Of a stretch of DNA of 8,478 nt, positions 1-6,696 are shown piece after piece. Below the pieces are notes generated by a model. It had not been told where the DNA came from, did not search any database, and worked only from the letters and a program-made list of their open reading frames with translations. How positions within the stretch are numbered: position 1 is the stretch's first letter; every line of letters begins with the position of its first letter. A program made the translations under genes and the position numbers. Source of the DNA: Bacteroidales bacterium 45-6 (GTDB lineage Bacteria > Bacteroidota > Bacteroidia > Bacteroidales > Dysgonomonadaceae); NCBI GenBank assembly GCA_001897035.1, contig MKRS01000421.1:1-8478 (forward strand). The letters are read 5' to 3'.

Positions 1-3
1 ATT

Positions 4-112
4 CAAGCCATGTTTCCCGTAAGGTCATGTTCCCCGGTCTATTCACAAACTCTCAAGCAATTTTTGAGTGCATTGGAAAATAGACCGACTGACCTCACGG
101 GAAATTGCTTTG
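4..112. repeat. Long nested palindrome (possible MITE-like or hairpin element)
   Basis: The outer arms are 13-27 (TTTCCCGTAAGGTCA) and 90-104 (TGACCTCACGGGAAA), complementary at 14 of 15 positions. An inner pair, CGGTCTATT at 35-43 and AATAGACCG at 79-87, is perfectly complementary. Inside that, CTCAA (52-56) can pair with TTGAG (64-68). Weak pairing continues outward between AAGC (5-8) and GCTT (107-110). No open reading frame of note lies inside it. The architecture fits a folded miniature element, a structured RNA end or a terminator of an unseen upstream gene; the sequence alone does not decide. No target-site duplication is obvious, and the element may extend left of the window. Confidence 0.6.
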
Positions 113-219
113 TAAAAATTTTTTTATTTAACTTTACTCTGAAAATCCTGACTGCAAATTAACCGGGTCTATTTAAGTAATATGGATGATCTGTTACCGC
201 ATAATCGCATAGAGAATCT

Positions 220-324
220 AAACGCTAAGACACAAAGACACGACGCTTTTTTGTAAACAATTGAATGACCGAGATGCCTTATGCAGATTCGGCAAGTAAA
301 ATATACCTTTGCGGCTTAGCGTTT
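220..324. repeat. 105-bp interval bounded by 18-bp inverted repeats (MITE/REP-like)
   Basis: The left end begins AAACGCTAAGACACAAAG at 220-237 and the right end is CTTTGCGGCTTAGCGTTT at 307-324. The reverse complement of the left arm matches the right arm at 16 of 18 positions, including a perfect 10-bp outer core. The interior is AT-rich and has no convincing coding sequence. From general familiarity, motifs of the cgctaag/caaag type recur in intergenic regions of several bacterial genomes, so this may be a non-autonomous repeat, but that link is an inference. No clear target-site duplication is seen. The right arm lies just ahead of the first fucosidase gene and overlaps its best promoter-like box. 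Confidence 0.5.
304..311 (+). promoter_or_regulatory. Bacteroidota-type -7 box (TAnnTTTG) upstream of first GH29
   Basis: TACCTTTG exactly matches the TAnnTTTG -7 consensus of the Bacteroidota primary sigma factor, and lies 58 bases before the ATG at 370, a reasonable leader length. I do not see a good TTG-type -33 element at the expected distance, so the call is tentative. The box overlaps the inner edge of the right inverted-repeat arm, and part of the match comes from that repeat. Confidence 0.3.
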
Positions 325-369
325 TAAAAAACGACAATTTATCTTTTGTTTAAAACATATCTATATTCA

Positions 370-2001
370 ATGAAACGAATAATCCCATCTTTAGCAATCG
401 CACTTTTAGTGATCGCGAAGCCACTTTCGGCTCAGGAAAACATGGAAGTAATTGTGAACACCTCGCAAGAACCCGTCGCTTCGGGCAAGTTTGAACCCAC
501 CTGGCAATCGCTGAGCCAATACAAAGTTCCGGAATGGTTCCGGAATGCCAAGTTTGGCATTTGGGCACATTGGGGCCCACAATGCCAGGCCGAGCATGGC
601 GACTGGTATGCCCGGGGAATGTACGAAGAGGGCAGTTGGCAAAACAAATGGCACGTCCAACACTACGGTCATCCTTCGAAAGCGGGATTCAAAGAAGTGA
701 TCCACGACTGGAAGGCGGAAAACTGGGATCCGGAAAAATTGGTGGCACTTTACAAACGTGTCGGTGCACAATATTTCTTCGCTATGGCCAATCACCACGA
801 CAACCTGGATATGTGGGACAGCAAATACCAGGAGTGGAACTCTGTACGCGTAGGCCCCCATAAGGATATTATCACGGGATGGGCCAAGGCGGCGAAAAAA
901 TATAAACTCCCTTTTGGATTGAGCGTACACGCTTCCCATGCGTGGACATTCTACGAAACGGCACAAGGAGCTGATACAAGCGGAGTGTATAAAGGCGTTC
1001 CTTATGATGGAAAACTGACAAAAGCAGATGGAAAAGGTACCTGGTGGGAAGGAATGGATCCGCAGGAACTTTATACACAAAACCATAAAAAGAGTTCAGG
1101 TTGGGGCTGGGAATGGCAGAAAGGTGTTGTCACCCCTCCTTCGCAGGCTTATTGCGACAAGTTCTACAACCGCACGATGGATCTGATTAATAAATACAAT
1201 CCAGACCTGCTGTATTTTGACGACACCGCATTGCCGCTGTATCCGGTGAGCGATGCCGGACTGAAACTGGCAGCACATTATTATAACCACAACATGGCCA
1301 CCCACCAAGGCAAGCTGGAAGCCGTGATGTTTGGAAAAATCTTGACAGACGAACAGAAGAAATGTATGGTTTGGGACGTGGAACGTGGCGCACCGGACAA
1401 AGGGCAGGAGCTGGCATGGCAAACCTGCACTTGCATCGGCGACTGGCACTACAACCGGGGAGTTTACGACGACAATCGATACAAGTCGGCGGCAACAGTT
1501 GTCCGCACCCTGATTGACATTGTCAGCAAAAACGGGAACTTGTTGCTCAATATTCCTGTTAGGGGCGATGGAACTATCGACGACAAAGAAATTACGATTC
1601 TTAAAGGAATCGCGAAATGGATGGACATCAACAAGGAAAGCATTTTCGACACACGCCCCTGGAAAGTCTATGGTGAAGGCCCAAGTGCGGATGAAAAAAA
1701 TCCGATGAAGGAACAAGGTTTTAATGAAGGGAAAATCAAGTACACAGCGAAGGATATCAGATATGCCCAAAAGGGAAATGTGCTGTATGCTTCGCTGCTG
1801 GGTGTGCCTTCGGAAGAAATATCCATGAAATGGCTTGGAAAAGACAAGCTCAAAGAAAAAATTACAGCTATCCGTCTGTTGGGAAGCAAAGAAAAATTAG
1901 TTTGGAAACAAAATTCAGATTCTTTAGTGATTCAAAAGCCAAAAACAATACCAGATGATATTTCGGTAGTATTTCTGATACAAAAGAGTCCCCTGAGGTA
2001 A
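370..2001 (+). CDS. GH29 alpha-L-fucosidase-type glycosidase, exported (copy 1)
   Basis: Predicted to hydrolyse terminal alpha-L-fucose (possibly a related 6-deoxy or galacto-configured sugar) from a glycan in the periplasm or at the cell surface, by the retaining mechanism of GH29. The 543-residue product opens with a signal peptide ending LSAQ, with likely cleavage between residues 21 and 22. The catalytic barrel follows from about residue 45: FGIWAHWGP near 62-70, NHHDN, and LLYFDD, whose first Asp (D284) is the expected nucleophile. E338 in WDVERG is a candidate acid/base; this residue varies in the family and I am less sure of it. A C-terminal beta-rich part follows NLLLNIPVRGDG. An in-frame TTG at 346 would add eight residues ahead of a complete signal peptide, so the ATG at 370 is preferred. 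The gene is a close paralogue of the GH29 at 5045. Its core is visibly GC-richer than its 3' end. Confidence 0.88.
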   Translation: MKRIIPSLAIALLVIAKPLSAQENMEVIVNTSQEPVASGKFEPTWQSLSQYKVPEWFRNAKFGIWAHWGPQCQAEHGDWYARGMYEEGSWQNKWHVQHYGHPSKAGFKEVIHDWKAENWDPEKLVALYKRVGAQYFFAMANHHDNLDMWDSKYQEWNSVRVGPHKDIITGWAKAAKKYKLPFGLSVHASHAWTFYETAQGADTSGVYKGVPYDGKLTKADGKGTWWEGMDPQELYTQNHKKSSGWGWEWQKGVVTPPSQAYCDKFYNRTMDLINKYNPDLLYFDDTALPLYPVSDAGLKLAAHYYNHNMATHQGKLEAVMFGKILTDEQKKCMVWDVERGAPDKGQELAWQTCTCIGDWHYNRGVYDDNRYKSAATVVRTLIDIVSKNGNLLLNIPVRGDGTIDDKEITILKGIAKWMDINKESIFDTRPWKVYGEGPSADEKNPMKEQGFNEGKIKYTAKDIRYAQKGNVLYASLLGVPSEEISMKWLGKDKLKEKITAIRLLGSKEKLVWKQNSDSLVIQKPKTIPDDISVVFLIQKSPLR

Positions 2002-2040
2002 GTATAATTTCTGTTTTTTTGTAGTAGTAAAATTGGAATA

Positions 2041-2067
2041 GGCCTGTTCGGTAGCTTCGTTCAGGCC
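2041..2067 (+). terminator. Possible hairpin terminator after first GH29
   Basis: GGCCTG (2041-2046) and CAGGCC (2062-2067) form a perfect 6-bp GC-rich stem around a 15-base loop, followed by a T-rich stretch (about 2070-2088). It sits 39 bases after the fucosidase stop. The stem is short and the T-run is interrupted, so it may be only a weak terminator or attenuator. If real, it would separate the first GH29 from the GH31 transcription unit. I see no exact TAnnTTTG box in the remaining gap before 2116. Confidence 0.35.
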
Positions 2068-2115
2068 AGTTTCTTTATTTGTTAATTTTAAGCCCGGCAA
2101 TTTAGCCGCATAAAC

Positions 2116-4575
2116 ATGAAAAAGAGAATCTTAAGTACTGCCTTTTCCTTGGCAATTATTTCCATGTCGGCGCAAGACAATAAGATGGTAATTGTAAACA
2201 CTGCCCAGTCTTACAGCGTGACAAGTACAGGAGTGAAAGCGGAAATGAATGATTTAACTGCCGAAATCCGGTTTTATACCCCCTCTATTGTAAGAGTTCT
2301 GAAATATCCGCAGGGAACTGTTTGCACAAAGCAGAGCCTGTCGGTTATAAAAACACCGGAGAAAGTTGCATTTAGCACAAAAAAAGTTGGAGATAATCTT
2401 GTTTTGACAAGCAAGTCGTTGAGCGTTGCGATTAATATGAATAGTGGTCAGGTTAGTTTTAATTCAGGAAACCAGCTGCCATTGTTCAAAGAAAAAGCCG
2501 GTACGACATCATTTACCGCAATGAACGATGCGGGAGAAAAAACATTCACCGTTTCACAGTCTTTCGATCTCGATAAGGATGAAGCAATCTACGGATTGGG
2601 TCAGCAGCAACAGGGAAAAATGTCGAAACGAAATGTTAGCCTTAAAATGATTCAGGGTAACCTCGATGATTACATACCGTTTTTCCAATCAGTGAAGGGT
2701 TATGGATTGTTTTGGGACAATTATTCGCCCACTAATTTTGATGATAATCAGGAACGTACAACTTTTAAATCGGAAGTAGGCGATTGCATCGATTACTATT
2801 TTATGAACGGTGGCAATGCCGATGGTGTAATTGCTTGTATGCGCAACCTTACGGGTCAGGCACCGATGTTCCCATTGTGGACGTATGGTTTCTGGCAAAG
2901 CCGCGAGCGTTATAAAACACACGATGAATTAGTCGACGTTGTCAAAAAATACAGGGAACTCCATGTGCCATTGGATGGAATCATTCAGGACTGGCAATAT
3001 TGGGGGAACAATTACTTGTGGAATGCCATGGAGTTCCTTAATCCGGGCTTTGATGATCCTCAAAAAATGGTGAATGATGTGCATGGGCTTAATGCACACA
3101 TGATTATCTCGATTTGGAGTTCATTTGGACCAAATACAAAACAATTCCATGAATTAGAGAAAATGAATGCATTGTTCAATTTTAAGACATGGCCTGAATC
3201 CGGATCTGAAAAATTTCCACCCAATAGGGATTACCCCTCCGGCGTAAAGGTGTATGATGCTTACAATCCCAAAGCACGTGATTTATACTGGAAATATCTG
3301 AATGATGGTATCTTCAAATTGGGCATGGATGGTTGGTGGATGGATTCGACAGAACCCGATCATTTGGATGAGAAACCAACTGATTATGATACTAAAACCT
3401 ACCTGGGTAGTTTCCGAAAAGTGAGGAATGCTTATCCGTTGATGTCGGTCGGTGGAGTTTATCAACATCAGCGGGAGGTATCTTCTGATAAGCGGGTCTT
3501 TATCCTCACCCGTTCAGCTTATGCAGGTCAGCAACGCTATGGTGCCAATACCTGGTCGGGTGATATTACTGCATCGTGGGAAACGTTGAAAAATCAGATC
3601 TCGACAGGTCTTAATTTTTCACTTTCAGCCATACCCAACTGGAACTCGGATATTGGCGGATTCTTTCTGTGGAAATATAAAAATCCGCTCGAAAATCCCG
3701 ACTACAGGGAGTTGCACGTACGCTGGATGGAGTTCGGTGCTTTTTGTCCGATGATGCGTTCGCACGGCGAAGGGTATCCGCGCGAGCTTTACCAGTTTGG
3801 CAAAAGAGGCAACCCTACTTACGACGCCATCGAGAAATATATCAACCTGAGATATAGCCTGTTGCCCTACATTTATTCGGCATCGTGGCAGGTTACAGCC
3901 AATCAGTCGAGTATGATGCGTGCTCTGGTAATGGATTTTGCTGCCGACAAACAAGCTATTGACCTCAATGATGAATTTATGTTTGGTAAATCGTTGCTGG
4001 TTAGTCCGGTTACAAAACCCATGTATTGGAAAAATCAGTTGCAGGGAAAGGATTCTGTAGCAATTGAAGATTACAGTTCTGTAAAAACGAAGAATGTTTA
4101 TTTACCAAAAGGAACAGAATGGTACGATTTCTGGACTGGCGAAAAAGTAAACGGCGGACAAACCATCCCAAAAGAGGCTCCGTTAGATATCATACCTATA
4201 TATGTAAAGGCAGGTTCTATATTACCTGTTGGGCCTAAAGTTCAGTATGCTACCGAAAAGAAATGGGACAATCTTGAAATCCGCATTTACGAGGGAGCAA
4301 ACGGAGAATTCACGCTCTACGAAGATGAAAACGACAATTATAATTATGAAAAGGGGATTTATTCAACCATTCATTTTGTATGGAACGACAAACAAAAGTC
4401 GCTTACGGTAGATAAACGAAATGGTAAATTTCCGGGTATGCTTGAAAACAGGACTTTCAATATCGTCATAGTTAGTCCTGCTCAGGGGCATGGTGGGGAA
4501 TTATCGACTACCCCGGACAAGCAGGTTAAATATAACGGAAATAAACTAATTGTGAGTTTTAAAATTAAAAATTAA
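2116..4575 (+). CDS. GH31 alpha-glycosidase (alpha-xylosidase-like), exported
   Basis: An exo-acting retaining enzyme expected to release a non-reducing alpha-linked sugar; alpha-xylose is my first guess, alpha-glucose or alpha-galactose are alternatives known in GH31. The 819-residue protein has a signal peptide ending MSAQ (cleavage near 19/20) and an N-terminal beta-sandwich (about 25-245, with DEAIYGLGQ). The catalytic barrel starts near 250 (PLWTYGFWQSRERY, then DWQYWGNN at 292). The nucleophile is D410 in WWMDSTEPD and the acid/base is D483 in WSGD. The final part (about 720-785, YEGANGEFTLYEDE) resembles the DUF5110 beta domain that often closes GH31 enzymes. No PA14 insert is apparent, unlike some Bacteroides xyloglucan alpha-xylosidases. 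Its first 29 residues closely resemble those of the second GH29 although the folds differ. The mutarotase gene follows after 27 bases, suggesting co-transcription. Confidence 0.88.
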   Translation: MKKRILSTAFSLAIISMSAQDNKMVIVNTAQSYSVTSTGVKAEMNDLTAEIRFYTPSIVRVLKYPQGTVCTKQSLSVIKTPEKVAFSTKKVGDNLVLTSKSLSVAINMNSGQVSFNSGNQLPLFKEKAGTTSFTAMNDAGEKTFTVSQSFDLDKDEAIYGLGQQQQGKMSKRNVSLKMIQGNLDDYIPFFQSVKGYGLFWDNYSPTNFDDNQERTTFKSEVGDCIDYYFMNGGNADGVIACMRNLTGQAPMFPLWTYGFWQSRERYKTHDELVDVVKKYRELHVPLDGIIQDWQYWGNNYLWNAMEFLNPGFDDPQKMVNDVHGLNAHMIISIWSSFGPNTKQFHELEKMNALFNFKTWPESGSEKFPPNRDYPSGVKVYDAYNPKARDLYWKYLNDGIFKLGMDGWWMDSTEPDHLDEKPTDYDTKTYLGSFRKVRNAYPLMSVGGVYQHQREVSSDKRVFILTRSAYAGQQRYGANTWSGDITASWETLKNQISTGLNFSLSAIPNWNSDIGGFFLWKYKNPLENPDYRELHVRWMEFGAFCPMMRSHGEGYPRELYQFGKRGNPTYDAIEKYINLRYSLLPYIYSASWQVTANQSSMMRALVMDFAADKQAIDLNDEFMFGKSLLVSPVTKPMYWKNQLQGKDSVAIEDYSSVKTKNVYLPKGTEWYDFWTGEKVNGGQTIPKEAPLDIIPIYVKAGSILPVGPKVQYATEKKWDNLEIRIYEGANGEFTLYEDENDNYNYEKGIYSTIHFVWNDKQKSLTVDKRNGKFPGMLENRTFNIVIVSPAQGHGGELSTTPDKQVKYNGNKLIVSFKIKN

Positions 4576-4602
4576 TCATATTAACATATAAACGAAAATC
4601 AG

Positions 4603-4956
4603 ATGCATTCATCAAGTCTAAGATTTTGTAAAACAATGGAGTTGCGTAACGATCCGTCATTAATCGAAGCGTATAAAAAAGCACATGCCAAAGGTGCGGC
4701 ATGGCCCGAAATAACTCAGGGCATGAAAGAAGTCGGAATTATCGACATGGAAATTTATCTTCTGGGAACAAAACTTTTTATGATAATGGATACTGTTGCC
4801 GGCTTCGACCATGACAAAGCAATGGCCGAACTTGCATTGAAGCCGCGTCAAAGCGAATGGGAAGCACACATGTCGCAATTTCAGGACAGTTCTGCCGAGG
4901 CAACCGCCGACCAGAAATGGCAATTGATGGAGGGAATTTATAAGATGGGTGAGTAA
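4603..4956 (+). CDS. L-rhamnose/L-fucose mutarotase family protein (DUF718)
   Basis: A small (117-residue) sugar mutarotase that interconverts the alpha and beta anomers of a free deoxysugar, feeding the correct anomer to an isomerase or dehydrogenase. It matches the RhaM/DUF718 family: H28 followed by WPEI (34-37) corresponds to the His and W-P-E motif of E. coli RhaM, then DMEIYLLGTKLFMIMD (48-63) forms the central strands, and PRQSEWE (81-87) contains the conserved Trp. It lacks a signal peptide, so it is cytoplasmic, unlike all its neighbours. E. coli RhaM acts on L-rhamnose, but members of this family in fucose clusters are annotated as L-fucose mutarotases. With two GH29 genes and no rhamnosidase in view, L-fucose is the likelier substrate. 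ATG 4603 is used; an internal ATG at residue 12 would cut into the first strand. An 88-bp gap without a recognisable promoter precedes the next gene. Confidence 0.87.
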   Translation: MHSSSLRFCKTMELRNDPSLIEAYKKAHAKGAAWPEITQGMKEVGIIDMEIYLLGTKLFMIMDTVAGFDHDKAMAELALKPRQSEWEAHMSQFQDSSAEATADQKWQLMEGIYKMGE

Positions 4957-5044
4957 TTGGAAAACCGGGAAAAGTATATAAATAATTAGAATCATCTGAC
5001 TGCAGTGAATTGAATTAGTTAGTTATAAAATCGATACAAGTAAC

Positions 5045-6685
5045 ATGAAAGCAAGAATTTTAAGTGCAGTTTTGCTCCTGACCTCTTTTTACATGCCAGC
5101 GCAGGACAATAAAATGGTGGTAGTTAACACGGAGAAAGAACCCGTTGCTCAAGGTAAGTTTGAGCCAACATGGCAATCCCTCAGCCAGTACAAAGTTCCC
5201 GATTGGTATCGTAATGCCAAGTTTGGTATTTGGGCACATTGGGGACCACAGTGTCAACCCGAAATGGGCGATTGGTTTGGTCGTTTTATGTATAACGAAG
5301 GGAGTTGGCAATATAAATGGTTTGTAGAACATTACGGCCATCCCTCAAAATTTGGTTTTAAAGATGTCATTCATGACTGGAAAGCAGAGAATTGGGATCC
5401 GGACAAATTAGTAGCCCTTTACAAGCGTGTTGGGGCGCAATATTTCTTCGCAATGGCCAACCATCACGATAATCTGGATATGTGGAATAGTAAGTACCAG
5501 GAGTGGAACACTTTACGGGTTGGACCTAAAAAAGATATTATTGCCGGTTGGGCAAAAGCGGCTAAAAAAGAAGGTCTTCCTTTTGGATTAAGCGTACATG
5601 CAGCCCATACGTGGACATGGTTCGAAACATCGCAACGCTCTGATACAACAGGTCCGTTGAAAGGTGTTCCGTACGACGCTAAACTGACAAAAGCCGATGG
5701 AAAAGGTACCTGGTGGGAAGGATTGGATCCTCAGGAACTATATGAACAAAATCACCTATTCAGTAAAGGAAGTGAAAAAAATATGACTGCATTATGGAGT
5801 CAATGGAACTGGGACAATGGAGCAAGCACACCTGACCAAAAATATTGCGATAAGTTTTATAACCGCACTATGGATTTGATCAATCAGTATCATCCCGATC
5901 TGCTTTATTTTGACGATTCTACACTGCCACTTTACCCGGTGAGCAATGCAGGTCTGGATATTGCCGCACACTACTACAATACCAATATGGCTATGCACAA
6001 AGGCAAGCTGGAAGCCGTAATGTTTGGCAAACAGCTATCCGATGATCAAAAGAAATGTATGGTTTGGGACGTAGAGCGTGGTGCACCCGACAAAGCACAA
6101 GAAAAAGCATGGCAAACCTGTACTTGTATCGGCGATTGGCATTATAGCAAAGGTATTTACGAAAATGGAAGTTACAAATCGGCCTCAACTGTTATCCGGA
6201 TGTTGGTGGATATTGTAAGCAAAAACGGAAACCTGTTGCTCAATATCCCTGTTCGTGGCGATGGTGCCATCGACGATAAAGAAGTGGCCATTCTTGAAGG
6301 AATTGCTGCCTGGATGGATGTGAACAAAGAAAGTATTTTCGATACACGCCCGTGGAAAATTTTCGGCGAAGGTCCTTCGGTGGATGCTGTGAATAAATTG
6401 GATGGTGCCGGTTTCAACGAAGGTAATCTTGCTTATACTGCAAAAGATATTCGTTACAACCAAAAGGGAAATGTGCTTTATGTCACGGTGATGGGAGTTC
6501 CCACCGAAGATATTAGCTTAAAATCGCTTGGCAAAAACAGCAAAAACAGCAAAATCAAAAAAATAGAGCTGCTTGGCAGTAAAGAAAAGTTATCGTGGAA
6601 ACAGGGTGGCGAAGTGCTTTCAATTACTAAACCAAAAGTATGTCCCAACGATATTGCAGTGGTGTTTAAAATCACATTGAAATAA
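5045..6685 (+). CDS. GH29 alpha-L-fucosidase-type glycosidase, exported (copy 2)
   Basis: Expected to release terminal alpha-L-fucose in the periplasm or at the surface. The 546-residue product has a signal peptide ending MPAQ (cleavage near 19/20). FGIWAHWGP (60-68), NHHDN, LLYFDD with D290 as the predicted nucleophile, E344 in WDVERG as candidate acid/base, and NLLLNIPVRGDG all align with the GH29 at 370. Differences lie where specificity could change: QPEMGDWFGRFMY (71-83) replaces QAEHGDWYARGMY, and the loop between ELYxQNH and YCDKF is eight residues longer (29 against 21) and Trp-rich. Its coding sequence is more AT-rich than that of copy 1 in matching core segments. A short 9-bp tandem repeat lies near the 3' end. 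Only 11 bases separate its stop from the GH97 start, so the two are very probably co-transcribed. The two copies are likely to have divided substrate or linkage preference rather than be redundant. Confidence 0.88.
   Translation: MKARILSAVLLLTSFYMPAQDNKMVVVNTEKEPVAQGKFEPTWQSLSQYKVPDWYRNAKFGIWAHWGPQCQPEMGDWFGRFMYNEGSWQYKWFVEHYGHPSKFGFKDVIHDWKAENWDPDKLVALYKRVGAQYFFAMANHHDNLDMWNSKYQEWNTLRVGPKKDIIAGWAKAAKKEGLPFGLSVHAAHTWTWFETSQRSDTTGPLKGVPYDAKLTKADGKGTWWEGLDPQELYEQNHLFSKGSEKNMTALWSQWNWDNGASTPDQKYCDKFYNRTMDLINQYHPDLLYFDDSTLPLYPVSNAGLDIAAHYYNTNMAMHKGKLEAVMFGKQLSDDQKKCMVWDVERGAPDKAQEKAWQTCTCIGDWHYSKGIYENGSYKSASTVIRMLVDIVSKNGNLLLNIPVRGDGAIDDKEVAILEGIAAWMDVNKESIFDTRPWKIFGEGPSVDAVNKLDGAGFNEGNLAYTAKDIRYNQKGNVLYVTVMGVPTEDISLKSLGKNSKNSKIKKIELLGSKEKLSWKQGGEVLSITKPKVCPNDIAVVFKITLK
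6531..6557 (+). repeat. 9-bp tandem microrepeat inside second GH29
   Basis: GCAAAAACA occurs twice in direct succession (6531-6539, 6540-6548), followed by a one-mismatch third unit, GCAAAATCA (6549-6557). It encodes a Lys/Asn/Ser-rich stretch (KNSKNSKIKK) in the C-terminal domain. The aligned segment of the first GH29 has the same length with different residues, so no net expansion has occurred between the copies. A unit of nine bases would keep the frame if it slipped. Confidence 0.6.
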
Positions 6686-6696
6686 TTAGAAGTACC

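Noticed and set aside
346..369. Upstream TTG start extending the first GH29 by eight residues
   Set aside because: The ATG at 370 begins a complete signal peptide with the usual positive start (MKRI) and hydrophobic core. The extension would put extra residues before it, and TTG starts are uncommon.
1..369. CRISPR array, tRNA or other standard RNA gene in the non-coding leader region
   Set aside because: There are no regularly spaced direct repeats and no cloverleaf with conserved T-arm bases; the only structure seen is the inverted repeats described above.
406..1770. Two long open frames on the minus strand (406-1086 and 1096-1770, about 225 codons each) opposite the first GH29
   Set aside because: They lie antisense to a gene with clear GH29 motifs, have no recognisable domains and contain Cys/Phe/Val-rich low-sense sequence. 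GC-rich codon use in the sense gene removes antisense stops.
2002..2040. Run of seven T residues after the first GH29 stop as a terminator on its own
   Set aside because: No stem precedes this T-run; the GC-rich hairpin at 2041-2067 is the better candidate.
4957..5044. Promoter in the 88-bp gap before the second GH29
   Set aside because: No TAnnTTTG box or paired TTG element is visible; the gap is merely AT-rich, so read-through from the mutarotase is the simpler reading.
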